DNA of 31,373 nucleotides, from NCBI GenBank assembly GCA_038227045.1, contig JBBRQD010000067.1, positions 1 to 31,373 of the forward strand, given 5' to 3'. Positions 24,953 to 31,336 of this stretch are shown here, piece after piece (position 1 is the stretch's first letter; each line of letters opens with the position of its first letter). A program made the position numbers and the translations under genes. Source of the stretch: JANXLS01 sp038227045 (GTDB lineage Bacteria > Planctomycetota > SZUA-567 > H5-PLA8). A model generated the notes under the pieces. It did no database searches, had not been told where the DNA came from, and saw only the letters and a list, made by a program, of their open reading frames with translations.

Positions 24953-25708
24953 TTACCCTTCCGGCTCGGTCAATTCCAGAAACAAATCCTCGAGCCGTTT
25001 GTGTCCATCGACCTGCCGTGCCGTTTGCATTTCGCGCAGTTCTCGAACCGTACCCAGCGCGGCGAGCGTGCCCTTGTTCAGGATGCCCACGCGGTCGGCA
25101 ATTTCTTCGGCGACCGAGAGCGTGTGCGTTGACATGAACACCGTCAACTGCTGCTCGCGCGACAGTTTTTTCAGCACATCCTTGACCGTGCGCGCGCTGC
25201 GCGGATCCAGCCCCACCATCGGCTCGTCAATCACCAGCAGACGCGGTTCGTGCATCAGCGCCGCGGCGATGACCGTGCGTTGTTTCATGCCGTGGCTGAA
25301 GCCCTCGATCAGATTGTCGAGAAATTCGTCGAGTTCGAATGTCGCCGACGCGGCCTCGATGCGCGGCGCAATCGTCCCGCGTTCCATGCCGTACAATTCG
25401 CAGGTCATCGAGAGGAATTCACGGGCCGTCAATTTGTCGTAGAGATGCGGCTCGTCGGGCACGTAGCTCATGATCGACCGCGCGCGCAGCCCGTCGGTCT
25501 TGAGGTCGAAACCGCCGACCGCCGCAGTGCCGGAATCCGCGCGCAGCAGTCCGGCGAGCACCTTGATCGTCGTCGTCTTCCCCGCGCCGTTCGGCCCGAG
25601 AAACGCGAAGATCTCGCCCTCGTTGACGGAAAGCGTCAAACTGTCAACGGCCACTTTGGAGCCATACGTTTTCCGCATCTCGCGCAATTCGATCATGGGC
25701 TGGGGCAT
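24953..25708 (-). CDS. ABC-2-type transporter ATP-binding protein
   Basis: A 251-residue ATPase of the CcmA/ABC-2 exporter group. Walker A is GPNGAGKTT (38-46), the signature is FSHGMKQR (137-144) rather than LSGGQ, and Walker B is LLVIDEP (157-163) followed by MVGLDPRSARTVKDVL. The SHGMKQR form is common in ATPases pairing with ABC-2 or large multi-spanning permeases. No permease gene is adjacent: downstream is ppk, convergent, and upstream is a 150-base repeat-bearing gap and then a one-span protein. The partner must be encoded elsewhere or be unrecognised. A later ATG four codons in (MIELREMRKTYG) is an alternative start. Confidence 0.88.
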   Translation of the reverse strand: MPQPMIELREMRKTYGSKVAVDSLTLSVNEGEIFAFLGPNGAGKTTTIKVLAGLLRADSGTAAVGGFDLKTDGLRARSIMSYVPDEPHLYDKLTAREFLSMTCELYGMERGTIAPRIEAASATFELDEFLDNLIEGFSHGMKQRTVIAAALMHEPRLLVIDEPMVGLDPRSARTVKDVLKKLSREQQLTVFMSTHTLSVAEEIADRVGILNKGTLAALGTVRELREMQTARQVDGHKRLEDLFLELTEPEG

Positions 25709-25748
25709 CTTCGGGGGTTTCTCCTGGATTCAACGACTTATTTTTTTA

Positions 25749-25855
25749 CCGCGAGAGGACGCAAAGGTTCGCGGAGGACAGCAAGAGGAAAAAAGAGGAA
25801 TGTAAGGATTTTGGTTTATGTTTTCTTCTGCGAAACTCAGCGATCTTCGCGGTGT
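25749..25855. repeat. Imperfect palindrome with ACCGCGA and TTCGCGGA words
   Basis: The gap between the ABC ATPase gene and the next upstream gene starts with ACCGCGAGAGGACGCAAAGG and ends with a loosely complementary stretch ending ATCTTCGCGGTG. The outer ACCGCGA/TCGCGGT parts pair well; the middle is AT-rich and unmatched. It resembles short-word intergenic repeats common in soil and planctomycete-type genomes and fits the other word-built palindromes of this window. Confidence 0.5.
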
Positions 25856-25858
25856 GAA

Positions 25859-26776
25859 TTACTTCGCTTTATCGTCCCGCACGAGAACCACTTCGAGCAC
25901 ACCGGCCAATCGATACGCCTGTTTGAGCACCACGCCGTCTGGCGAGTACCATGCGCGCGCGGTGCCGTCGTCGCTGCGAACCGCGTAGGCGCGCGTCGGG
26001 ACGCCGTACATCATCACCGTGGTAGTTCCGATGCATTTGACTCGAATCGGTTGTGCGCCCTGCGAGTCGCCTGTCAGAGCCAGATTGAAATCGAGCATGA
26101 CGATTGTCCATTCGTGTCCGGGCCTTACGTCGGGATTGAACTGAAAGGGCACCAGTTCCGCGTTCAGCGCCGTGTTTCCGCCAATTTTTTCAGTGCGCTT
26201 TCCGCTGTACAACGTCTGCTCTTTTTGCTTGATGTTCGTTGTCATGATCAAATCGCTGCCTTCGCGCACGCCCTTCGAAAGCGCGTCGATTTCGAAGCCG
26301 CCGGCACCCAGTTTAAGATCCATGGAACAATCCTCGATGCCGTTGTCGTAAGTCAGATGAGCGGTGCCGGTATAGCTGATACGGAACTCGGTGCCGGGCA
26401 AATCCAGTTTCAACGCGGTTTCTTCATCGAGGCTGAACGCGCGCTTGTTCTTAATGCGCGTATCGAGCCGTCCGGCTTTGACGAGGGCGTTTTCGTTCAT
26501 GCCGCTCCACTCTTTTTTCGCGCTGCGGACAGGCTGTTGAATTTTGGGCTTTTCGCCGCCGAACAACATGCCGCGCGCGGCCTCAAGTTCTCCCGGCTCA
26601 ATGTAAATATTCCACGACCGCCGATCGACGGAGTTTTCGGAGAACATCCGGTCCAGCGCTGCGCGCGACGCCGCTTCCGCGCCCTCGATTTTCGGCGGCT
26701 TGCATTGAAAATAAACAACCGTCAGGCAACCGAGCCAGAGTGCGAACGAACCGATGAGAATAATCCAACGCAGCAT
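25859..26776 (-). CDS. Membrane-anchored protein of unknown function
   Basis: I do not recognise the family with confidence. From the ATG at 26776, which follows AAGGA by 7-8 bases, the product is 305 residues: one N-terminal hydrophobic anchor (3-23, RWIILIGSFALWLGCLTVVYF) then an extracytoplasmic, beta-rich domain. That part includes FRISYTGTAHLTYDNGI, a regular GTTTVMMYGVPTRAYAVR and YSPDGVVLKQAYRLAGVLEV. The terminal pattern (property modified by a parameter, converted, then expressed relative to the user-set value) recalls DUF3108-like or lipoprotein-type beta domains, but only loosely. It lies upstream of the ABC ATPase on the same strand, so it may be an accessory part of that transporter. 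Divergent from thiS. Confidence 0.7.
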   Translation of the reverse strand: MLRWIILIGSFALWLGCLTVVYFQCKPPKIEGAEAASRAALDRMFSENSVDRRSWNIYIEPGELEAARGMLFGGEKPKIQQPVRSAKKEWSGMNENALVKAGRLDTRIKNKRAFSLDEETALKLDLPGTEFRISYTGTAHLTYDNGIEDCSMDLKLGAGGFEIDALSKGVREGSDLIMTTNIKQKEQTLYSGKRTEKIGGNTALNAELVPFQFNPDVRPGHEWTIVMLDFNLALTGDSQGAQPIRVKCIGTTTVMMYGVPTRAYAVRSDDGTARAWYSPDGVVLKQAYRLAGVLEVVLVRDDKAK

Positions 26777-26858
26777 TTTGAATTCCTTCGGAAGACGACA
26801 AGGTGACAAGTCACCCTCACGAGTCGCGAGTTCCACTTTTTCATCCCGCCGGAATGGT

Positions 26859-26864
26859 TATAGT
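26859..26864 (+). promoter_or_regulatory. Possible -10 box of thiS
   Basis: TATAGT lies 35 bases before the thiS GTG. The -35 region (CTTTTT) is poor. No TPP riboswitch pattern is visible between 26777 and 26899. Confidence 0.22.
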
Positions 26865-26899
26865 AGGAAATGGCGTTTTGAAAAGGAGTTGAATTTCGC

Positions 26900-27100
26900 G
26901 TGCGAATATATGTCAATTCGGTGGAACGTGAAGTACCCGGCGACGCAACGGTGCAACGCGTGATAGAATTGCTGGACTTCACTCAGAAACGTCTCGCCGT
27001 CGAAGTCAACGCCGAACTGGTCGTCAAAGGCGCGTGGCCCTCGCATGTGTTGCAGCCGAACGACCGCGTCGAAATTGTCACCTTCGTTGGCGGCGGTTGA
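26900..27100 (+). CDS. thiS: Sulfur carrier protein ThiS
   Basis: A 66-residue ubiquitin-like carrier that, as a C-terminal thiocarboxylate, donates sulfur for the thiazole ring of thiamine. The fold pattern is clear: IYVNSVEREVP, the helix ATVQRVIELL, LAVEVNAELVVKGAW, and PNDRVEIVTFVGGG. The protein must end in Gly-Gly for adenylation by ThiF, and it does. The start is a GTG with AAAGGAG 11 bases upstream. thiG follows 107 bases later on the same strand. thiF, thiH or thiO, thiC and thiE are not in the window. Confidence 0.93.
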   Translation: MRIYVNSVEREVPGDATVQRVIELLDFTQKRLAVEVNAELVVKGAWPSHVLQPNDRVEIVTFVGGG

Positions 27101-27111
27101 GCATCAGTAAT

Positions 27112-27142
27112 TTGTGGTGCAGGCTGGAAGCCTAAACCACAA
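27112..27142. repeat. Hairpin repeat between thiS and thiG
   Basis: TTGTGGTGCAGGCT (27112-27125) and AGCCTAAACCACAA (27129-27142) pair over 14 positions with two mismatches around GGA. It occupies the gap between thiS and thiG. A T run is absent, so it is not an obvious terminator. The GTGGTGCAGGCTGGAAGCCT form is one I associate with dispersed repeats in acidobacterial and planctomycete-type genomes. Confidence 0.6.
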
Positions 27143-27207
27143 TTAGCATACGTGCGAACGGCGCATTCTGTTCGCTTCCGATTCAAATCTTTGAGCAGGA
27201 ATTTCAC

Positions 27208-28041
27208 ATGAACAGCCCACATTTCGACACGATCAATTCATTCAAGGTTGGCACGTACACGCTGCGTTCCAGGTTGTTGGTCGGCACTGGAAAATACACG
27301 TCGCTGGAAACGATGCGCGAGGCGCTCGACGCATCCGGTTGCCACGCTGTAACCGTGGCGGTGCGGCGCATCGAAATGGGGCAGAAAGACGCCGAGGGAA
27401 TCCTCGATTACATTGATCCGAAAAAATATTTGATTCTGCCCAACACCGCCGGCTGCTTCACCGCGCAGGACGCGGTGCGCTCGGCGCGGCTGGCGCGCGA
27501 AGGGCTGGGCGTCGATTGGGTGAAACTCGAAGTTCTCGCCGATAAAAAAACGCTGCTGCCCGATCCCATCGGCACGCTCGAAGCCGCGCAGATTCTCGTC
27601 AAAGATGGCTTCCAAGTACTGTGCTACACCAGCGACGATCCGGTCATGGCGCGTCGTTTGGAAGACGCGGGTGTCGCCAGCGTCATGCCCGCGGGTTCGC
27701 CGATCGGCTCTGGCCAGGGCATACTGAATCCCAATAACATCCGCATTATTCTGGAGACGCTCAAGTGCCCGGTGATCGTCGATGCCGGAGTCGGCACGGC
27801 CAGCGACGTCTGCCTGGCGATGGAATTGGGAGCCGAAGGCGTTCTGCTGAACACCGGCATTGCGCACGCAAAAGACCCGGTGGCGATGGCGCGGGCGATG
27901 GGGCAAGCCTGCGATGCCGGCTATCTGGCCGCGCGGTCCGGGCGCATTCCAAAGAAGCTCTATGCCACTGCCAGCAGTCCGTGGGAAGGCCTCATCGAAC
28001 CGGCGAAACGGCCGGCAGCACAGTCTATTCCCGGTGAATAA
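27208..28041 (+). CDS. thiG: Thiazole synthase ThiG
   Basis: ThiG condenses 1-deoxyxylulose 5-phosphate, dehydroglycine or iminoglycine and ThiS thiocarboxylate into the thiazole phosphate of thiamine. The 277-residue (beta/alpha)8 protein shows SRLLVGTGKYTSLETMREAL, VTVAVRRIEM, LPNTAGCFTAQDAVRSA and the Schiff-base lysine K106 in VDWVKLEVLAD. Further on are LPDPIGTLEAA, YTSDDPVMARRLEDAG and MPAGSPIGSGQGI, then the phosphate-binding VIVDAGVGTASD. It is about 20 residues longer than the Bacillus enzyme, through a short N-terminal and a C-terminal extension. AGGA precedes the ATG. It is probably transcribed with thiS, with a hairpin in the gap. Confidence 0.96.
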   Translation: MNSPHFDTINSFKVGTYTLRSRLLVGTGKYTSLETMREALDASGCHAVTVAVRRIEMGQKDAEGILDYIDPKKYLILPNTAGCFTAQDAVRSARLAREGLGVDWVKLEVLADKKTLLPDPIGTLEAAQILVKDGFQVLCYTSDDPVMARRLEDAGVASVMPAGSPIGSGQGILNPNNIRIILETLKCPVIVDAGVGTASDVCLAMELGAEGVLLNTGIAHAKDPVAMARAMGQACDAGYLAARSGRIPKKLYATASSPWEGLIEPAKRPAAQSIPGE

Positions 28042-28119
28042 TAGCGATAGAGGGATTGTCCGCGCGCCGGATTTCCTTGCGCCGGTCACGGCGGAATTTG
28101 CTTTTCGGAGTGCGGGACA

Positions 28120-29637
28120 ATGTCTTCTGTCATCACAGCGCAAAATCTCAGCCCACTGGCCGCCACAGAGCCTTCGCCGGGAGTTTTGACACCGGAGGGA
28201 GTTTCCGCGGAGTTCGAGCCGTATCGGCGGGAGCGTATTCGGAACTGGGACGCGGTGGGGCGCTCGCTTGAGCGCAACCGGGTTTGGCTGGGCGGCTATT
28301 ATCACCGGCGGCTCGAACAGCTTTATCGTTACGCGATTCCGGAAAATGTATCTGTTTTGGAATTGGGTTGTGGCGACGGTTCGTTGTTGGCCGCGATGAA
28401 ACCCAGCGTCGGCGTCGGCATCGATTTTTCGCCGGAGATGCTGGCCAGCGCGCGAAAGCGATTCCCAAATCTCACGTTCATCGAAGCGGATGCGCACAAA
28501 CTGCCGTTGCCCGAGGAGCAGAAATTCGACTGCATCATTTTGTCCGATCTGCTCAACGATCTGTGGGACGTTCAGACCGTCTTCGCGGAATTGCGGCGAT
28601 TCACCAAACCCGACACGCGGATCGTCATGAATTTTTACAGCCAAGTGTGGGAAAAGCCGCTGGCGTTTGCTCAACGGCTTGGCATGAGCCGACCGCGCTT
28701 GTTGCAGAATTGGCTTACGGTCGAGGACGTCGCGAACCTGTTGAATTTATCCGGCTTCGAAGAGGTGCGGCACCAATCTGAAATCTTGATGCCGCTGGGC
28801 GTGCCGCTGATTGCGCCGTTGTGCAACCGGTTCCTTGCGAAACTGGCGCCGTTCCGATTTTTCGACATGACCAACGTGCTGGTCGCGCGGCCGAAAGCGG
28901 AGATTCGCTTGAATCCGCTGCCGCGCGTGTCGGTGGTCGTTCCGGCGCGGAACGAATCCGGCAATATCGCGGAGATATTCAGGCGCGTTCCGGAAATGGG
29001 CGGCGGCACTGAATTGATCTTCGTGGAAGGCCATTCGAAGGACGACACTTACGCGGCGATCGAACGCGAAATCAAAGCTCATCCTGAACGCCGCAGTCTG
29101 TTGTTGCGGCAGACGGGCAAAGGCAAGGGCGATGCGGTGCGCTTGGGATACGCGCACGCCACCGGCGAGATTCTCATGATCCTGGACGCGGACTTGACCG
29201 TGCGCCCCGAGGATCTGCCGCGTTTTTACGACGCGATCGTCAACAATCACGGCGAATTCATCAACGGCGTGCGGCTGGTTTATCCGATGGAAGACCAGGC
29301 GATGCGGTTTTTGAACTTGCTGGGCAACAAGTTTTTCTCTTATCTTTTTTCGTGGCTGACGGGGCAGCGGTTCAAGGACACGCTCTGCGGCACGAAAGTG
29401 CTCTGGGCTCGCGATTACAAGCGCATCGCGCAGAACCGCGCGTACTTCGGAGACTTCGATCCGTTTGGGGATTTCGACCTGCTTTTCGGCGCGGCCAAAG
29501 CCAACCTGAAAATGGTCGATCTGCCGATCCGCTACGGCGAACGCAAATACGGCACGACGAACATCGAACGCTGGAAGCACGGCCTGCTGCTGCTGCGCAT
29601 GTGCTTCTTCGCGGCGCGCCGGATCAAGTTTATCTAA
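28120..29637 (+). CDS. Fused SAM-dependent methyltransferase and family 2 glycosyltransferase
   Basis: A 505-residue two-domain protein. The N-terminal half is a class I methyltransferase: motif I VLELGCGDGSL (79-89), VGIDFSPEMLASARKRFP, the acidic strand FIEADAHKLPL, and FDCIILSDLLNDLWD. A linker leads to a GT2 domain starting RVSVVVPARNESGNIAEI (269 onward), with the D-x-D metal site ILDADLTV (D356, D358), the GKGKGDAVRLGYAHATGEI segment and DFDLLFGAAK. The latter resembles dolichol-phosphate mannose synthases and lipid-linked sugar transferases. No transmembrane span is obvious in the GT half. It starts 78 bases after thiG. The substrate is unknown; the fusion implies that one glycan or lipid carrier is both methylated and glycosylated. 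Confidence 0.86.
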   Translation: MSSVITAQNLSPLAATEPSPGVLTPEGVSAEFEPYRRERIRNWDAVGRSLERNRVWLGGYYHRRLEQLYRYAIPENVSVLELGCGDGSLLAAMKPSVGVGIDFSPEMLASARKRFPNLTFIEADAHKLPLPEEQKFDCIILSDLLNDLWDVQTVFAELRRFTKPDTRIVMNFYSQVWEKPLAFAQRLGMSRPRLLQNWLTVEDVANLLNLSGFEEVRHQSEILMPLGVPLIAPLCNRFLAKLAPFRFFDMTNVLVARPKAEIRLNPLPRVSVVVPARNESGNIAEIFRRVPEMGGGTELIFVEGHSKDDTYAAIEREIKAHPERRSLLLRQTGKGKGDAVRLGYAHATGEILMILDADLTVRPEDLPRFYDAIVNNHGEFINGVRLVYPMEDQAMRFLNLLGNKFFSYLFSWLTGQRFKDTLCGTKVLWARDYKRIAQNRAYFGDFDPFGDFDLLFGAAKANLKMVDLPIRYGERKYGTTNIERWKHGLLLLRMCFFAARRIKFI

Positions 29638-29663
29638 GCGGCGGTGTCCGTCGCAGATGATCT

Positions 29664-29692
29664 GTGAAATCCGAACCGGCTGAGATTATACT
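29664..29692 (+). promoter_or_regulatory. Candidate promoter of the MFS gene (leaderless)
   Basis: GTGAAA (29664-29669) and TATACT (29687-29692) are 17 bases apart. The predicted start point falls about 7 bases past the -10, on or next to the ATG at 29699, and no ribosome-binding site is visible. Together these suggest a leaderless mRNA. Confidence 0.42.
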
Positions 29693-29698
29693 CGAATC

Positions 29699-30997
29699 AT
29701 GTTGGAACAGATATTCCGGGCATTCCGGCACAAAAACTACAGATTGTATTTTTTCGGCCAGGGCATCTCCCTGATTGGAAACTGGCTGAGCGACGTGGCA
29801 ATGGCCTGGATGGTGTATCGTCTCACGCGCGACAACCACGCGGGAGACGCCGCCTTCCTGCTGGGAGTCGTGGGTTTTTCCGAACAGATCCCGATGCTGC
29901 TGCTGGCACCCATCGCGGGTGTGTTCGCCGACCGCTGGAATCGACGCAACATTCTGGTCATAACCAACGCGCTCTCCATGCTGCAGAGCGCGCTGCTCTT
30001 TCTACTCACGTACTATCGCGTGATCACGATTCCCCACCTTATTGTGCTGTGCGTATTTCAAGGCCTCGTCAGCAGTTTCGACATGCCGGCGCGGCAGGCA
30101 TTCCTGGTGGAGATTGTGGAAGACCGCGGCGATCTTCCCAACGCCATTGCGATGAACTCCTCCATGTTTAACGGCGCGCGGCTTGTCGGTCCGGCGGTCG
30201 CGGGGCTGTTGATTGCCGCCGTGGGAGAAGCGGCTTGCTTTGCGATCGATACCGTAAGCTACCTTGCGGTCATCGCGTCACTGCTGGCTATGGTTGTCTT
30301 GCGTGCGCCGTCCAATTCCAAACGGCTTTCCGCGGTACGCGAATTCAAGGACGGCATTGCATACGCAGCCGGATCGCCGCCTATTTTAGTTACCATTTTA
30401 TATGTGGCATGGATCAGTTTCATGAGCATGCCGATCATGGTCCTAATGCCGATCTTTGCCGACCAACTCAACACCGGGCACGGCGCGCGCACCCTGGGCT
30501 TCCTCATGGCGTCGTCGGGAGTCGGCGCGTTGTGCGGCGCGGCTTATCTGGCCACGCGGAAAACGGTCGTGGGTCTCGGCAAAATCATGGTGCTCGCCGC
30601 GGTGACGCTGGGCACTTCGCTGATCGTCTTTGCGCTGACGATGAAATTCTGGTGGTGCATGGCAAGCCTGCTGACGGGCGGAATTGGCATGATACTGGTC
30701 ATGGCGTCGGGCAACACATTTTTGCAAAGCGTCGTATCGGATAATAAGCGGGGCAGGGTGATGAGCTTATTTGGCACCGCCGTGATGGGCATGGCACCCT
30801 TCGGCAGCCTGCTCGCCGGCTGGCTTGCCACGCGCATTGGCGAACAGGCCACGATGATCGCGGCCGGCGCGTGCTGCATCCTGGCCGGAATTGTCTTCGC
30901 GATCACCCTGCCGTACATGCGAAAGCATGTCCATCCGATGTATCTGGAGAAAGGCATCCTTCCGCCGCCAGATTCCGGGACGTTTCATCACCCCTAA
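29699..30997 (+). CDS. MFS transporter (MFS_3/EntS-like exporter)
   Basis: A 432-residue, about 12-span permease of the MFS_3 group related to the enterobactin exporter EntS and macrolide-type efflux proteins. Helix 1 region FRHKNYRLYFFGQGISLIGNW, the loop motif APIAGVFADRWNRRN (motif A form), FDMPARQAFLVEIV and LPNAIAMNSSMFNGARLVGPAVAG are characteristic of this group. The central loop (APSNSKRLSAVREFKDGIAY) matches the family cytoplasmic loop. The C-terminal half repeats the fold and ends in a short hydrophilic tail. Substrate cannot be inferred: no siderophore or drug-resistance gene is adjacent. It is the last intact gene before the tRNA remnant. Confidence 0.9.
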   Translation: MLEQIFRAFRHKNYRLYFFGQGISLIGNWLSDVAMAWMVYRLTRDNHAGDAAFLLGVVGFSEQIPMLLLAPIAGVFADRWNRRNILVITNALSMLQSALLFLLTYYRVITIPHLIVLCVFQGLVSSFDMPARQAFLVEIVEDRGDLPNAIAMNSSMFNGARLVGPAVAGLLIAAVGEAACFAIDTVSYLAVIASLLAMVVLRAPSNSKRLSAVREFKDGIAYAAGSPPILVTILYVAWISFMSMPIMVLMPIFADQLNTGHGARTLGFLMASSGVGALCGAAYLATRKTVVGLGKIMVLAAVTLGTSLIVFALTMKFWWCMASLLTGGIGMILVMASGNTFLQSVVSDNKRGRVMSLFGTAVMGMAPFGSLLAGWLATRIGEQATMIAAGACCILAGIVFAITLPYMRKHVHPMYLEKGILPPPDSGTFHHP

Positions 30998-31088
30998 ATT
31001 TGAACGCAGTCGCGTCCAAGTACGAGGGCAACAACAAGAAGGGTAACAGCGGAGGGGTAAAATCGATAGCCGTCATTCGTGCAGTGAG
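30998..31088. other. Backbone flank before the tRNA remnant
   Basis: These bases separate the MFS stop from the tRNA-Gln fragment. No open frame, terminator or repeat of note is visible. Confidence 0.5.
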
Positions 31089-31134
31089 TTGCCCCGCCTG
31101 GATTCGAACCAAGATACCCAGAGTCAGAGTCTGG
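31089..31134 (-). pseudogene. 3' fragment of tRNA-Gln(CUG), attachment-site-like
   Basis: Read on the minus strand: anticodon arm CCAGA-CTCTGAC-TCTGG with anticodon CTG (31134-31118), variable GTAT, T arm CTTGG-TTCGAAT-CCAGG (31113-31097), the 3' acceptor strand CGGGGCA (31096-31090) and discriminator A (31089). All stems form. The matching 5' acceptor strand TGCCCCG and a D arm with GG are absent upstream (31135 onward), so this is not a working gene. Anticodon-to-3'-end fragments are what tyrosine integrases leave at the far end of an integrated element. On this reading the element lies to the right and the chromosome backbone to the left. Confidence 0.82.
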
Positions 31135-31179
31135 TAATAGATATCATTTTACCTATGAAGACTTGTTTCGAACCTCGTT

Positions 31180-31202
31180 CAAGATTACACGACAAGATTA
31201 CA
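31180..31202. repeat. Direct repeat CAAGATTACA next to the tRNA fragment
   Basis: CAAGATTACA occurs at 31180-31189 and again at 31193-31202, with a 13-base period, 46 bases to the right of the tRNA fragment. Integrase arm-type sites often form such short direct repeats next to an att core, but the pair could be chance. Confidence 0.5.
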
Positions 31203-31314
31203 TGAATAACTTGGCCTTCCTGCGCCTGGAAGCATTTGATGAACGACAATTATAATTCCCCCTGACGGCAAGTAGAATTCCCGGCTTTTTAAGGCGGGAT
31301 CGGCCAATCTGTTT

Positions 31315-31329
31315 CCCTGCAAATCAGGG
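31315..31329 (+). promoter_or_regulatory. Small hairpin before istA
   Basis: CCCTG-CAAAT-CAGGG ends 7 bases before the istA ATG. Its 3' arm overlaps the AGGGGGG part of the ribosome-binding site, so readthrough transcripts from outside would fold it away. Such hairpins in other insertion sequences limit unwanted transposase synthesis. Confidence 0.35.
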
Positions 31330-31336
31330 GGGCGGA

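Noticed and set aside
26777..26899. TPP riboswitch before thiS
   Set aside because: The conserved CUGAGA and ACC-type segments of the TPP aptamer are absent.
27238..28674. 478-codon minus-strand frame across thiG and the fusion gene
   Set aside because: It spans two well-supported plus-strand genes and an intergenic gap; composition is typical of a shadow frame.
31089..31170. An intact, functional tRNA-Gln gene
   Set aside because: The 5' acceptor strand needed to pair with CGGGGCA is absent in the 60 bases upstream of the anticodon arm, and the D loop lacks the conserved GG.
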